A stretch of 64,000 bases of DNA from an uncultured Paracoccaceae bacterium (GCA_947492585.1 CANLND010000001.1:168816-232815), one strand, 5' to 3'; counted from the first letter of the stretch, positions 44,565-54,040 are shown. Program-made: numbers and translations. The notes: a model not told the origin generated them from the sequence alone.

Positions 44565-45815
44565 ATGACAGCGCTTGGACAGAATTTAAAGATTAACGGT
44601 GATCGGCTGTGGGACAGTCTGATGGAGATGGCCAAGATCGGACCCGGCGTGGCTGGGGGCAACAATCGGCAAACTCTCACCGACGAAGACGCGGCGGGGC
44701 GCGCCTTGTTTCAATCATGGTGTGAGGCGGCTGGCTGTGAGATGGGGCTGGATCAAATGGGCAATATGTTTGCCCGCCGTGAGGGCACCGACCCCGAGGC
44801 GCTGCCCGTCTATGTCGGCTCGCATCTTGATACGCAACCGACGGGTGGCAAATACGATGGCGTGTTGGGGGTGCTGGCGGGGTTGGAGCTGATCCGGTCC
44901 CTGAACGACATGGACATTCGCACCAAACACCCCATTGTTGTGACCAATTTCACCAACGAAGAAGGCACGCGTTTTGCGCCGGCTATGCTGTCGTCCGGTG
45001 TCTTTGCAGGGATCCATACCCAAGACTGGGCATATGCGCGTGAGGACGCGGATGGAAAGACCTTTGGCGCTGAGATTGAGCGGATCGGCTGGCGCGGTGA
45101 TGAGGTGGTTGGCGCCCGTAAAATGCATGCGTTTTTTGAATTGCATATCGAACAGGGCCCGATACTGGAGGCCGAAGGCAAAGACATCGGCGTGGTGACC
45201 CATGGTCAAGGGCTGAGCTGGACCGAGGTGACAATCACCGGCAAAGACGCCCATACCGGCTCCACCCCGATGCCCCTGCGGCGCAATGCAGGGCTTGCCA
45301 TGGCGCGGGTGCTGGAGGCTGTTGATGACATCGCGATGCGCCATGCTCCACATGCCGTGGGCGCGGCAGGCCATATCGATGTTTATCCCAATTCGCGCAA
45401 TGTAATCCCGGGTAAAGTGGTGTTTACCGTTGATTTCCGCAGTCCCGATCTGGCGGTGATCCAAGATATGGAAGCGCGCCTGACGGGTTTTTGCAATGAT
45501 CTTGCGACAGCGATGAATGTTGAAATTGCATTTGAAAAAGTTGGCGGATTTGATCCAGTGGCCTTTGACGTGGATTGCGTCGATGCCCTGCGTAATGCTG
45601 CGGACCGGTTGGGCTACAGCCACCAAGATATCATTTCAGGCGCGGGCCATGACGCCTGCTGGATCAACCGGGTTGCGCCAACCGCGATGGTCATGTGCCC
45701 CTGTGTGGACGGATTGAGCCACAATGAGGCGGAAGAGATCAGCAAAGACTGGGCCGAAGCAGGCGCCAATGTCTTGCTGCATGCGGTGGTCGAAACGGCG
45801 GGCATCGTGGCGTGA
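44565..45815 (+). CDS. hydC: Zn-dependent N-carbamoyl (beta-alanine) amidohydrolase
   Basis: 416 residues of the M20/HyuC family: metal ligands in VGSHLDTQPTGGKYDGVLGVL and NFTNEEGTRFAPAM, ELHIEQGPILE, dimerisation region KDAHTGSTPMPLRRNA, NVIPGKVVFTVDFRSPD, and GAGHDACWINRVAPTAMVMCP. In this context it should hydrolyse N-carbamoyl-beta-alanine (from dihydrouracil) to beta-alanine, CO2 and ammonia, the third step of the reductive pathway. The ATG at 44565 follows GGAG by ten bases. Specificity for L- or beta-carbamoyl amino acids cannot be fixed from sequence; the RutR box and neighbours favour pyrimidines. Confidence 0.88.
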   Translation: MTALGQNLKINGDRLWDSLMEMAKIGPGVAGGNNRQTLTDEDAAGRALFQSWCEAAGCEMGLDQMGNMFARREGTDPEALPVYVGSHLDTQPTGGKYDGVLGVLAGLELIRSLNDMDIRTKHPIVVTNFTNEEGTRFAPAMLSSGVFAGIHTQDWAYAREDADGKTFGAEIERIGWRGDEVVGARKMHAFFELHIEQGPILEAEGKDIGVVTHGQGLSWTEVTITGKDAHTGSTPMPLRRNAGLAMARVLEAVDDIAMRHAPHAVGAAGHIDVYPNSRNVIPGKVVFTVDFRSPDLAVIQDMEARLTGFCNDLATAMNVEIAFEKVGGFDPVAFDVDCVDALRNAADRLGYSHQDIISGAGHDACWINRVAPTAMVMCPCVDGLSHNEAEEISKDWAEAGANVLLHAVVETAGIVA

Positions 45816-45825
45816 TCCAAAACAA

Positions 45826-45889
45826 GGGGGGCGCTGCCCCCAACTGCCCGTTGGGCAGTTTCCCCCGGGGTATTTTTACCCAAAAAGAG
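45826..45889. repeat. GC-rich palindromic intergenic element, copy 1
   Basis: Layout: GGGGGCGCTGCCCCC, a local hairpin (AACTGCCC/GGGCAGTT), CCCCCGGGGTATTTTTACC, then CAAAAAGAG. The same modules recur at 49284-49343 with a different hairpin. It fills most of the gap between the amidohydrolase and dihydropyrimidinase genes. Confidence 0.8.
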
Positions 45890-45937
45890 GGGCCGGTGTG
45901 GCCGGTGGTTTCGCGCAAAATATCAGGGAGATGAAAG

Positions 45938-47392
45938 ATGGATAAGGTCATCAAAAACGGGACCATTGTGACGGCGGATCTGACGTATAAGGCGGATGTG
46001 CGCATTGACGGCGGTGTGATTGTGGAGATCGGGCCAAACCTGAAAGGCGATGAGGTTCTGGAGGCCACTGGTTGTTATGTGATGCCCGGCGGTATTGATC
46101 CGCACACTCATTTGGAAATGCCGTTCATGGGGACGTATTCTTCAGATGATTTTGAAAGTGGCACACGTGCGGCGCTTGCCGGTGGCACCACAATGGTGGT
46201 GGATTTTGCGCTGCCCAATCCGGGTGAAAGCCTGCTGGATGCGTTGACGCGCTGGGACAATAAATCGACGCGCGCGAATTGTGATTATTCTTTTCACATG
46301 GCGGTGACCTGGTGGGGCGAACAGGTGTTTGACGATATGAAAACCGTTGTGGAAACACGCGGTATCAACACGTTCAAACATTTTATGGCCTACAAAGGCG
46401 CGCTGATGGTCAATGACGACGAGCTGTATGCGTCTTTTCAGCGACTGTCTGAACTGGGTGGCATTGCCATGGTGCATGCCGAAAACGGCGATGTGGTGGC
46501 GGAGCTGTCGGCAAAACTGCTGGCCGAAGGCAACACGGGCCCCGAGGCGCATGCCTATTCACGTCCCCCCCAGGTCGAGGGGGAGGCAACCAACCGCGCC
46601 ATTATGATAGCGGATATGGCTGGGGTGCCTTTGTATGTGGTGCATACGTCCTGTGAGGATTCACATGAGGCCATCCGGCGTGCGCGAATGCAAGGTAAGC
46701 GGGTCTGGGGCGAGCCGTTGATCCAGCATCTGACGCTGGACGAACGTGAGTATTTCAATTCCGATTGGGACCATGCTGCGCGCCGGGTGATGTCGCCTCC
46801 ATTTCGCAACAAACAGCATCAGGACAGCCTGTGGGCGGGTCTGCAATCTGGGTCTTTGAGCGTGGTTGCGACAGATCACTGCGCCTTTACCACCGAGCAG
46901 AAGCGATCAGGCGTTGGGGATTTTACCAAGATCCCAAATGGCACCGGTGGTTTGGAAGACCGGATGCCAATGTTGTGGACACATGGTGTGGCAACCGGGC
47001 GTCTGACGCCCAATGAATTTGTCGCGGTGACCTCCACCAATATTGCCAAGATCCTGAACTGTTATCCAAAAAAGGGTGCCGTTCTGGTCGGAGCTGATGC
47101 GGATTTGGTGGTGTGGGATCCCGAAAAAACCAAAACCATTGCGGCCAGCACCCAGCAATCCGCGATTGATTACAACGTGTTCGAAGGCCAAGAGGTCAAA
47201 GGCCTGCCGCGCTATACCCTGACACGTGGACAGGTGGCCATCCTCGATGGAGAGATCAAATGCCAAGAGGGCCACGGCGAATTTGTGGCCCGTGACGCCA
47301 ACACCACGGTGAACACGGCGCTGAGCACGTGGAAAGAGCTGACCGCGCCGCGCCCCGTTGAGCGTCGCGGCATTCCGGATACCGGCGTATAA
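45938..47392 (+). CDS. hydA: Dihydropyrimidinase (D-hydantoinase)
   Basis: 484 residues with the cyclic amidohydrolase metal motif GGIDPHTHLEMPFMG (His56, His58), the carboxylated Lys153 in HFMAYKGAL, and conserved VHAENGDVV, GVPLYVVHTSCEDSHEAI, WGEPLIQHLTLDE and VATDHCAFTTEQK. It opens the dihydropyrimidine ring to N-carbamoyl-beta-alanine in the cytosol. An AGGGAGATGAAAG site precedes the ATG. It follows the amidohydrolase with a palindromic element in between and is followed by a terminator-like hairpin before the ABC transporter genes. Confidence 0.95.
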   Translation: MDKVIKNGTIVTADLTYKADVRIDGGVIVEIGPNLKGDEVLEATGCYVMPGGIDPHTHLEMPFMGTYSSDDFESGTRAALAGGTTMVVDFALPNPGESLLDALTRWDNKSTRANCDYSFHMAVTWWGEQVFDDMKTVVETRGINTFKHFMAYKGALMVNDDELYASFQRLSELGGIAMVHAENGDVVAELSAKLLAEGNTGPEAHAYSRPPQVEGEATNRAIMIADMAGVPLYVVHTSCEDSHEAIRRARMQGKRVWGEPLIQHLTLDEREYFNSDWDHAARRVMSPPFRNKQHQDSLWAGLQSGSLSVVATDHCAFTTEQKRSGVGDFTKIPNGTGGLEDRMPMLWTHGVATGRLTPNEFVAVTSTNIAKILNCYPKKGAVLVGADADLVVWDPEKTKTIAASTQQSAIDYNVFEGQEVKGLPRYTLTRGQVAILDGEIKCQEGHGEFVARDANTTVNTALSTWKELTAPRPVERRGIPDTGV

Positions 47393-47399
47393 GACACAT

Positions 47400-47429
47400 A
47401 AAGGACAGGCCAGCGGGCTTGTCCTTTTT
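47400..47429 (+). terminator. Terminator-like hairpin between hydA and the ABC transporter
   Basis: AAAGGACAGGCC and GGCTTGTCCTTT form a 12-bp stem (one G-U) with a 4-base loop, followed by two more T. It lies 8 bp after the hydA stop and 21 bp before the ABC ATPase gene, so it may attenuate transporter expression. Confidence 0.7.
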
Positions 47430-47449
47430 CATCTGATCCAGGACCTGAC

Positions 47450-48274
47450 ATGAATATGCAAGTGATCTCCGAGGCCCCGTCCCACACTTTGACAACCGAA
47501 GATCTGGTGATCCGCGCCCGCGCGCTGGATCTGACTTTTGAAACCAATGATGGCCCGGTGCATGCGTTAAAAGGGGTCGATCTGGACATCAATAAAGGGG
47601 AGTTTGTTTCTTTTATTGGTCCTTCGGGCTGTGGGAAGACCACGTTCTTGCGCTGTATTGCGGCATTGGAAACACCAACCGGTGGCGCGCTGAGCGTCAA
47701 TGGTATGACCCCGGATCAGGCGCGGCAGAAACGGGCGTATGGCTATGTGTTTCAGGCGGCGGGGCTGTATCCGTGGCGCACCATTGCCAAGAACATTAAG
47801 CTACCGCTTGAAATTATGGGCTATTCCCGCGCGGAGCAGGACCGTCGGGTTGCCCAGGCTTTGGAGCTGGTGGAGCTGTCTGGATTTGGCGGTAAATTTC
47901 CATGGCAGCTGTCTGGCGGCATGCAGCAACGCGCCAGTATCGCGCGCGCGTTGAGTTTTGATGCCGATATTTTGCTGATGGACGAACCTTTTGGCGCGCT
48001 GGATGAGATTGTGCGCGATCACCTGAATGAGCAGCTGTTGCAGCTTTGGGCGCGTACCAACAAAACCATTGGATTTGTCACCCATTCGATCCCCGAGGCG
48101 GTCTATCTGTCGACCAAAATTGTGGTGATGTCGCCCCGACCGGGGCGCATTACCGATGTGATCGACAGCCCGTTGCCCAAAGAACGGCCATTGGATATTC
48201 GTGACAGTCCTGAATTCATCGAGATCGCGCATCGTGTTCGTGAAGGCCTGCGCGCGGGGCATAGCGATGTATAA
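47450..48274 (+). CDS. ABC transporter ATPase (nitrate/sulfonate/NMT1 class)
   Basis: 274 residues with Walker A GPSGCGKTT, Q-loop VFQAAGLYPWRTI, signature LSGGMQQRASIARAL, Walker B ILLMDEPFGALDE and H-loop VTHSIPEA, the pattern of SsuB/TauB/ThiZ ATPases. It energises the two permeases encoded just downstream. The position inside the RutR-linked locus suggests import of pyrimidines or their degradation intermediates. The N-terminal ~25 residues are variable. Confidence 0.92.
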   Translation: MNMQVISEAPSHTLTTEDLVIRARALDLTFETNDGPVHALKGVDLDINKGEFVSFIGPSGCGKTTFLRCIAALETPTGGALSVNGMTPDQARQKRAYGYVFQAAGLYPWRTIAKNIKLPLEIMGYSRAEQDRRVAQALELVELSGFGGKFPWQLSGGMQQRASIARALSFDADILLMDEPFGALDEIVRDHLNEQLLQLWARTNKTIGFVTHSIPEAVYLSTKIVVMSPRPGRITDVIDSPLPKERPLDIRDSPEFIEIAHRVREGLRAGHSDV

Positions 48275-48352
48275 GATTGACCGCGCTATGTCTTTGGAAA
48301 CTGTTTGTGTGTGTGGTGTCGCGTTCTCTTGGTTCTGTGTGAGGGCGGCGCG

Positions 48353-49270
48353 ATGAAAACGCTTTTCTCGGTTCTCACGGTGATCGCAGTCATCGTGGCC
48401 GTTTGGTACGCCGCCTGTGTGCCGATGAACATCAAAGGTGTGCTGGATCAGGTTGAACGGGGCGGCGCGGTGGTGGTGCCAGAAACGCCAAAGGCGCGAC
48501 GTGATGCATCGGCCTTTGGGTTGGTGGTGAACAACGCATTTGCCATTGCTGAGGTGTGGTCGGTTGAGCGCCCGCGTTTACCGGCGCCGCATCAGGTGGC
48601 GGTGGAGTTGTGGAACACGGCAGTTGAGAAAAAAATCAGTTCAAAACGCAGCCTGATTTATCACGGCAAAGTAACGCTGAGCGCAACTTTGCTGGGCTTT
48701 GCCATCGGCACGGGGCTGGGCATTTTATTGGCGGTGGGGATTGTGCATTCCAAGGTGATGGATATGTCGATTATGCCCTGGGCCATTGTCAGCCAGACCA
48801 TTCCAATCATTGCGCTGGCGCCGATGATTATTGTGGTTTTGTACTCAATTGGGGTGCAGGGCTTGCTGCCCAAGGCGATTATTTCGGCCTATCTCAGCTT
48901 TTTCCCGGTTGTTGTGGGCATGGTCAAGGGGCTGCGCAGTCCGGACGCGATGCAGCTGGACCTGTTGCACACCTATCATGCCAGCGCGGCGCAAGGGTTT
49001 TGGACGCTGCGGCTGCCGGCGTCGATGCCATATTTGTTTGCTTCGCTGAAAATCGCGATTGCCGCCGCGCTTGTTGGGGCGATTGTTGGCGAGCTGCCCA
49101 CCGGGGCGGTGGCTGGGTTTGGTGCGCGTTTGTTGGCGGGAAGCTATTATGGGCAGACCGTACAGATCTGGTCGGCTCTGTTTGCGGCGGCATTGCTTGC
49201 GGCGGGTTTGGTCGCCCTGCTGGGACTGATGGAGCGGCAGATCCTGAAACGCATGGGAGAGGGCTCATGA
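48353..49270 (+). CDS. ABC transporter permease (SsuC/ThiX class), first
   Basis: 305 residues from the ATG at 48353; an upstream GTG/ATG frame from 48305 has no ribosome-binding site. One N-terminal helix (TLFSVLTVIAVIVAVWYAAC), a periplasmic stretch, then about six helices with the EAA-type loop near DLLHTYHASAAQGFWTLRLPASMPYLFASLKI. It should form a heterodimer with the next permease. The spacing to the ATPase gene is 78 bp. Confidence 0.88.
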   Translation: MKTLFSVLTVIAVIVAVWYAACVPMNIKGVLDQVERGGAVVVPETPKARRDASAFGLVVNNAFAIAEVWSVERPRLPAPHQVAVELWNTAVEKKISSKRSLIYHGKVTLSATLLGFAIGTGLGILLAVGIVHSKVMDMSIMPWAIVSQTIPIIALAPMIIVVLYSIGVQGLLPKAIISAYLSFFPVVVGMVKGLRSPDAMQLDLLHTYHASAAQGFWTLRLPASMPYLFASLKIAIAAALVGAIVGELPTGAVAGFGARLLAGSYYGQTVQIWSALFAAALLAAGLVALLGLMERQILKRMGEGS

Positions 49271-49283
49271 GGGGGCGATCTGA

Positions 49284-49343
49284 GGGGGCGCTGCCCCCGT
49301 CGGGCGGGCCCGACTCCCCCGGGGTATTGCTGGCCAAAAAGAG
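49284..49343. repeat. GC-rich palindromic intergenic element, copy 2
   Basis: Same modules as copy 1: GGGGGCGCTGCCCCC, a different but intact hairpin (GTCGGGC/GCCCGAC), CCCCCGGGGTATT, and CCAAAAAGAG. It lies wholly in the gap between the two permease genes. Changes in the hairpin arms are compensated, so base pairing has been conserved. Confidence 0.82.
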
Positions 49344-49361
49344 ACCAAGGGGAGGGGGGAT

Positions 49362-50216
49362 GTGCTGATGGTGTTTGGAGCGGTGCTGATCTGGGGGCTC
49401 GGCTGGTGGGTCAATGTGCAGTTGGCCAAGGGATCATTTGCGGACCACAGGGGGGTGCAGCTGCTGGTGCCTGCAATTTTTGGCGTGACACTGGTTTTGA
49501 TCTGGGAACTTTTGGTGCGCGGGCTTGAGGTGCCTTTGGTGATATTACCAGCGCCTTCCGTTATTGCGCTTCGGTTTGGGAGCAGTCTGGATCTGCTTTG
49601 GGCTGATTTTAGCCAGACCATCCTGAAAGGCGCGCTGGGGGGCTATGTGATCGGGTGCAGTGCGGCGCTGGGTGTTGCGGTATTGGTCGATCGCAGCGAG
49701 TTTCTGCGTCGCGGGCTGTTGCCGGTTGGAAATTTTGTCGCGGCGCTGCCGATTGTGGGCACGGCGCCTATTCTGGTGATGTGGTTTGGGTTTGACTGGC
49801 AGTCCAAAGCCGCGGTCGTGGTGGTGATGGTGTTTTTCCCGATGCTGGTGAATGCGGTGGCGGGCCTGCGTGAAACCTCGGCCTTGCAGCGTGATTTGAT
49901 GCAGACCTATGCGGCCTCTTATGGGCAGAGCTTTTTTAAGCTGCGTTTGCCCGCGGCTTTGCCGTTCATTTTCAATGGACTGAAAATTTCTACCACCTTG
50001 GCTCTGATTGGCGCCATCGTTGCCGAATTTTTTGGATCCCCCACCGTGGGGATGGGATTTCGCATTTCGACCAGTGTGGGACAGCTCGCATTGGATATGG
50101 TCTGGGCTGAGATCGTGGTGGCGGCCCTGGCCGGATCGGCGTTTTACGGGCTGATGAGCCTGATTGAGAAACAGGCCACGTTTTGGCACCCCTCGCAGCG
50201 ACGGGGCAGAAATTGA
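49362..50216 (+). CDS. ABC transporter permease (SsuC/ThiX class), second
   Basis: 284 residues. I keep the GTG at 49362 because GGAGG lies six bases upstream; an ATG at 49368 would remove two residues. About seven helices with the EAA loop DLMQTYAASYGQSFFKLRLPAALPFIFNGLKISTTLALIGAIVAEFFGS. Two non-identical permeases in one operon are characteristic of some NMT1-type importers. It follows a palindromic element and precedes the binding protein by 124 bp. Confidence 0.88.
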   Translation: MLMVFGAVLIWGLGWWVNVQLAKGSFADHRGVQLLVPAIFGVTLVLIWELLVRGLEVPLVILPAPSVIALRFGSSLDLLWADFSQTILKGALGGYVIGCSAALGVAVLVDRSEFLRRGLLPVGNFVAALPIVGTAPILVMWFGFDWQSKAAVVVVMVFFPMLVNAVAGLRETSALQRDLMQTYAASYGQSFFKLRLPAALPFIFNGLKISTTLALIGAIVAEFFGSPTVGMGFRISTSVGQLALDMVWAEIVVAALAGSAFYGLMSLIEKQATFWHPSQRRGRN

Positions 50217-50340
50217 GCCGTGTGTCGGCTTGGCAAGTGGGGCTGTGCCCGTCTTGTCGAATGTGACGCGATCTGCAGAAATAGCAGGCGCGACAGGGAT
50301 CTCAGATGCATTTTGACCTATTCAACAGGGAGTTAAGATC

Positions 50341-51327
50341 ATGAAACATGTAATTGCAGCGTCGATTGCCGCGGCGAGCATCACAGGGGCCGCGCGGGCC
50401 GCGGATGATGTGACCTTGCAGCTGAAGTGGGTGACCCAGGCACAGTTTGCGGGTTACTACGTGGCGTTGGATCAAGGGTTCTATGAGGCCGAAGATCTGG
50501 ATGTCACCATCCTGTCCGGCGGCCCCGATATTGCTCCGACACAGGTGATTGCCGGGGGCGGGGCGGATGTAACTGTCGAATGGATGCCCGCTGCATTGGC
50601 CGCGCGTGAAAAAGGGTTGCCGCTGGTCAATATTGCGCAGCCTTTCAAATCCTCCGGCATGATGCTGACCTGCTGGAAAGACACCGGTATTGCCTCCCCC
50701 AAAGATCTGGCCAATCGCACATTGGGTGTTTGGTTCTTTGGCAATGAGTTTCCTTTCATGAGCTGGATGAGCCAGCTGGGCATTGGTGTTGATGGCAAAG
50801 GCGACGCGGGTGTTGAGGTGTTGAAGCAGGGCTTTAATGTTGACCCGTTGTTGCAGCGTCAGGCGGATTGCATTTCCACCATGACCTATAATGAATACTG
50901 GCAGGTCATCGATGCGGGCGTTGGCGCGGATGAGCTGATCACCTTTAAATACGAAGATCAGGGCGTCGCCACGTTGGAAGACGGGCTGTATGTGCTGGAA
51001 GAAAACCTGCAAGATCCAGAATTTGTCGGCAAGATGGAGCGTTTTGTGCGCGCGTCGATGAAGGGGTGGAAATGGGCGGAAGAGAACCCGGATGCCGCGG
51101 CCGATATCGTTTTGGATAATGATGAAACCGGTGCGCAGACCGAAGGCCACCAGAAGCGAATGATGGGCGAAATTGCGAAATTGACCGCGGGCAGCAACGG
51201 CGCATTGGATCCTGCGGATTATGAGCGTACCGTGGCCACTTTGATGTCAGGTGGATCAGATCCTGTGATCACTGCCGCCCCGACAGGGGCCTGGACACAC
51301 GCGATCACCGATGCAGCGCTAAAGTGA
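50341..51327 (+). CDS. NMT1/THI5-type ABC substrate-binding protein
   Basis: 328 residues with a signal peptide (MKHVIAASIAAASITGAARA) and the NMT1 fold: LQLKWVTQAQFAGYYVALDQGFYEAEDLDVTILSGGPDIAPTQVIAGGGADVTV. Relatives bind HMP precursors (ThiY), riboflavin precursors or other aromatic ring compounds. In this RutR-linked operon a pyrimidine or dihydropyrimidine ligand is the simplest inference. The family includes ThiY at 56237 in this window, with the same overall fold but clearly different sequence. A perfect-stem terminator follows the stop. Confidence 0.88.
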   Translation: MKHVIAASIAAASITGAARAADDVTLQLKWVTQAQFAGYYVALDQGFYEAEDLDVTILSGGPDIAPTQVIAGGGADVTVEWMPAALAAREKGLPLVNIAQPFKSSGMMLTCWKDTGIASPKDLANRTLGVWFFGNEFPFMSWMSQLGIGVDGKGDAGVEVLKQGFNVDPLLQRQADCISTMTYNEYWQVIDAGVGADELITFKYEDQGVATLEDGLYVLEENLQDPEFVGKMERFVRASMKGWKWAEENPDAAADIVLDNDETGAQTEGHQKRMMGEIAKLTAGSNGALDPADYERTVATLMSGGSDPVITAAPTGAWTHAITDAALK

Positions 51328-51348
51328 CCTGAAACCTCTGTGCACATG

Positions 51349-51384
51349 CTGCGCCGTCTTTTGAATAGGGACGGCGCAGTTTTT
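51349..51384 (+). terminator. Terminator of the pyrimidine/ABC operon
   Basis: CTGCGCCGTC, an 11-base loop, GACGGCGCAG give a perfect 10-bp stem followed by five T, 22 bp after the binding-protein stop. Confidence 0.9.
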
Positions 51385-51393
51385 CATTTGTCT

Positions 51394-51765
51394 CTATTGT
51401 GCTGTCAGAAAACGCCCGATCGCATCCGGTTTTCCCGAGATTTTTTCGCCAAATTGGCACAGCTGTTTTGCGTTGCCCGCGTTAATGCCCCTGTTCAAAA
51501 GCGCATGCCGTCCTAGCGCGTTAAGCGATGTGGTTTTGCTGTAGTACAGCAGGCGCAGCACCTTTTGTTTGCGCAGCCTGTCGAGGGATTTTGCCATGTC
51601 CGCCGCGCCATCTGGGCTGACACTGTTCAACCTGCTACAGTGGCTGGCAATCAGAGTTGAGGCCATATATTGGCCGATGAACTGGTCGTATTTGCTTTGT
51701 GCATGTGCCGAAGAAGCAAGGGCTGTGGACATCAGGGCCGCAAGCGATAGCAATCTGAATTTCAT
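51394..51765 (-). CDS. Small exported hypothetical protein
   Basis: 123 residues from the ATG at 51765 (GGAA six bases upstream). A signal peptide (MKFRLLSLAALMSTALASSAHA) precedes a helical domain with two Cys (IASHCSRLN and AKQLCQFGEKI) and a closing GRFL. The pattern recalls the small Rhodobacteraceae DUF5333-type exported proteins, but I am not certain of that match. It is convergent with the ABC operon, whose terminator ends 10 bp from its stop, and 118 bp downstream of the acs stop on the same strand. Confidence 0.65.
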   Translation of the reverse strand: MKFRLLSLAALMSTALASSAHAQSKYDQFIGQYMASTLIASHCSRLNSVSPDGAADMAKSLDRLRKQKVLRLLYYSKTTSLNALGRHALLNRGINAGNAKQLCQFGEKISGKPDAIGRFLTAQ

Positions 51766-51852
51766 TGTCAATTCCGTGGAAACGCTCTGTCATACCTGAG
51801 GCTGCCCAAACGGGATCGGGGCATGGATGGCAATGTTTCTAAGGATAAAATG

Positions 51853-51872
51853 TAAGGGGGCGCTGGCCCCCT
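51853..51872 (-). terminator. Candidate terminator after acs
   Basis: On the minus strand AAGGGGGC, a short loop, GCCCCCTT form an 8-bp GC-rich stem 10 bp after the acs stop. The following bases (ACATTTTAT) have only a weak T-run. The core resembles the first module of the palindromic element at 45.8 and 49.3 kb. Confidence 0.5.
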
Positions 51873-51882
51873 TGATTTGGTT

Positions 51883-53838
51883 TCAGGTGTCGGCGCGGTT
51901 TGCGATCAGATCGTCCACCACCGAGGGGTCCGCCAATGTGGACGTATCCCCAAGACTGCCAAAGTCGTTTTCGGCAATCTTGCGCAGGATGCGGCGCATG
52001 ATTTTACCTGAACGGGTTTTGGGCAGGCCAGGGGCCCATTGGATCACATCCGGCGAGGCAATGGGGCCAATTTCGGTCCGCACCCATGTCCGCAGTTCTT
52101 TGCGCAGCGCCTCAGATGGCTCTTCGCCATTCATCAACGTCACATAGCAATAGATGCCTTGTCCTTTGATATCATGGGGGTAGCCCACCACCGCTGCTTC
52201 GGCGACGGTGGCATGCGCCACCAGGGCGCTTTCGACTTCGGCGGTGCCCATACGGTGGCCGGACACGTTGATCACATCGTCGACGCGACCGGTGATCCAA
52301 TAATCCCCGTCGTCATCCCGGCGACAGCCATCCCCGGTGAAATAGTAGCCTTGGTAATCGGCGAAATAAGTCTTTTCAAACCGCGCATGATCGCCCCAGA
52401 CGGTGCGCATCTGGCCGGGCCAGCTGGCTTTGATACACAACACGCCTTCAACACCGTTGCCGTCGATTTCGACACCCGATGTCGGGTCGAGAACCACAGG
52501 TTCAATGCCAAAAAACGGTTTCATCGCGGATCCCGGTTTGGTGGCGTGGGCGCCGGGCAGGGGGGTCATCAAATGGCCTCCGGTTTCGGTTTGCCACCAG
52601 GTGTCCACAATCGGGCAGCGTCCGCCACCAACCACGTCGTTGTACCAGGTCCAGGCCTCAGGGTTGATGGGTTCCCCCACCGTGCCAAGCAGCTTTAGTG
52701 CGGACAGGTCGCAGTTTTCTACAAATGCGTTGCCTTGCCCCATCAGCGCGCGAATGGCGGTCGGGGCGGTGTAGAACTGGTTCACCTTATGTTTTTCGCA
52801 GACCTGCCAGAACCGGCTGGCGTCGGGGTAGGTGGGCACGCCCTCAAACATTAGTGTGGTGGCACCATTGGCCAGCGGACCATAGACAATATAGCTGTGC
52901 CCCGTGACCCAGCCCACATCTGCAGTGCACCAATAAACATCGCCGTCGTGGTAATCAAAGGTCACTTCCTGCGTCAGGCTGGCATAGACCAGATAGCCGC
53001 CGGTGGTGTGTACCACGCCCTTGGGCTGGCCGGTGGAGCCGGACGTGTAGAGGATAAACAGTGGGTCTTCGGCGTTCATTTCTGCTGGAGCATGGCTGGT
53101 ATTGGCAGCGGCGGACAGAACGGAATAATCGCGATCACGAGCGTCGTTCCACGGGACATCGCCGCCGGTGCGGCGCACCACCAGACATTGAACGCTGTCA
53201 GCGCATTGGGCCAGTGCAGCGTCCGCATTGGTTTTCAGCGGAGTTTTGCGGCCCCCGCGCGGGGCTTCATCTGCGGTGATCACCACTTTGGCGTCACAGC
53301 CGTTCACGCGTGCGGCCAGTGCGTCGGGAGAAAAGCCCGCAAACACGATCGAATGGATTGCGCCGATACGGGCGCAGGCCAGCATGGCATAGGCGGCTTC
53401 GGGGATCATTGGCATATAGATCACCACCCGGTCGCCTTTTGCGATGCCAAGACCCTCTAGCACATTTGCCATTTTGCAGACCGAGGCGTGTAGATCTTGA
53501 TAGGTGATGTGCAGCGCACCCTCGGTGGGATCATCAGGTTCCCAGATGATTGCAGTCTGATCGCCGCGCGTCGCCAGATGGCGGTCCACACAGTTGGCGG
53601 CCACGTTCAGCGTGCCGTCGGCGTACCATTTGATGCCGACATTGCCCAAGTCATAAGACACGTCTTTGACCTGGGTGAAGGGTTTGATCCAATCCACCCG
53701 CTTGCCCTGTTCGCGCCAGAACCCTTCGGGATCCTCAATGGATGCGGCGTAAAGCGTGTCGTATTTTGCCGCGTCCACGTGGGCGTTTTGGGCAAAATCT
53801 TCGGCCGGAGCATAGGTGCTCGGTGATGATGCTGTCAT
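51883..53838 (-). CDS. acs: Acetyl-CoA synthetase
   Basis: The ATG at 53838 has GGAGA six bases upstream and gives 651 residues, the usual Acs length; the frame to 53898 is not needed. Motifs include [19 protein letters not shown] (P-loop), [59 protein letters not shown], and the acetylation-site region [17 protein letters not shown] with the catalytic Lys. It activates acetate to acetyl-CoA via acetyl-AMP. The 257 bp upstream hold its own promoter region. It may be a target of the acetate-type signalling genes at 32.4-37.2 kb. Confidence 0.97.
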   Translation of the reverse strand: MTASSPSTYAPAEDFAQNAHVDAAKYDTLYAASIEDPEGFWREQGKRVDWIKPFTQVKDVSYDLGNVGIKWYADGTLNVAANCVDRHLATRGDQTAIIWEPDDPTEGALHITYQDLHASVCKMANVLEGLGIAKGDRVVIYMPMIPEAAYAMLACARIGAIHSIVFAGFSPDALAARVNGCDAKVVITADEAPRGGRKTPLKTNADAALAQCADSVQCLVVRRTGGDVPWNDARDRDYSVLSAAANTSHAPAEMNAEDPLFILYTSGSTGQPKGVVHTTGGYLVYASLTQEVTFDYHDGDVYWCTADVGWVTGHSYIVYGPLANGATTLMFEGVPTYPDASRFWQVCEKHKVNQFYTAPTAIRALMGQGNAFVENCDLSALKLLGTVGEPINPEAWTWYNDVVGGGRCPIVDTWWQTETGGHLMTPLPGAHATKPGSAMKPFFGIEPVVLDPTSGVEIDGNGVEGVLCIKASWPGQMRTVWGDHARFEKTYFADYQGYYFTGDGCRRDDDGDYWITGRVDDVINVSGHRMGTAEVESALVAHATVAEAAVVGYPHDIKGQGIYCYVTLMNGEEPSEALRKELRTWVRTEIGPIASPDVIQWAPGLPKTRSGKIMRRILRKIAENDFGSLGDTSTLADPSVVDDLIANRADT

Positions 53839-54040
53839 GGCGGTTCTCCCTGGTCCTGTAGTGTTTGTCAGATCAGACCCGATCGGGTGATCCGTCAAAA
53901 CAACTCCTCCTGATTGGTGATAATAGACAGGACTGAAAAGAAGGGAATAAGCTTTTGGAAGATAACGTTTTGTCTGTGAAAAAATTTTGCAATTTCGGCT
54001 CGGGTTGTCAAAACCGCAAATGAGAGGTCGTAAAACGTCA

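Noticed and set aside
44715..45626. 303-codon frame antisense to the amidohydrolase
   Set aside because: No recognisable domain and no ribosome-binding site; shadow of a conserved gene.
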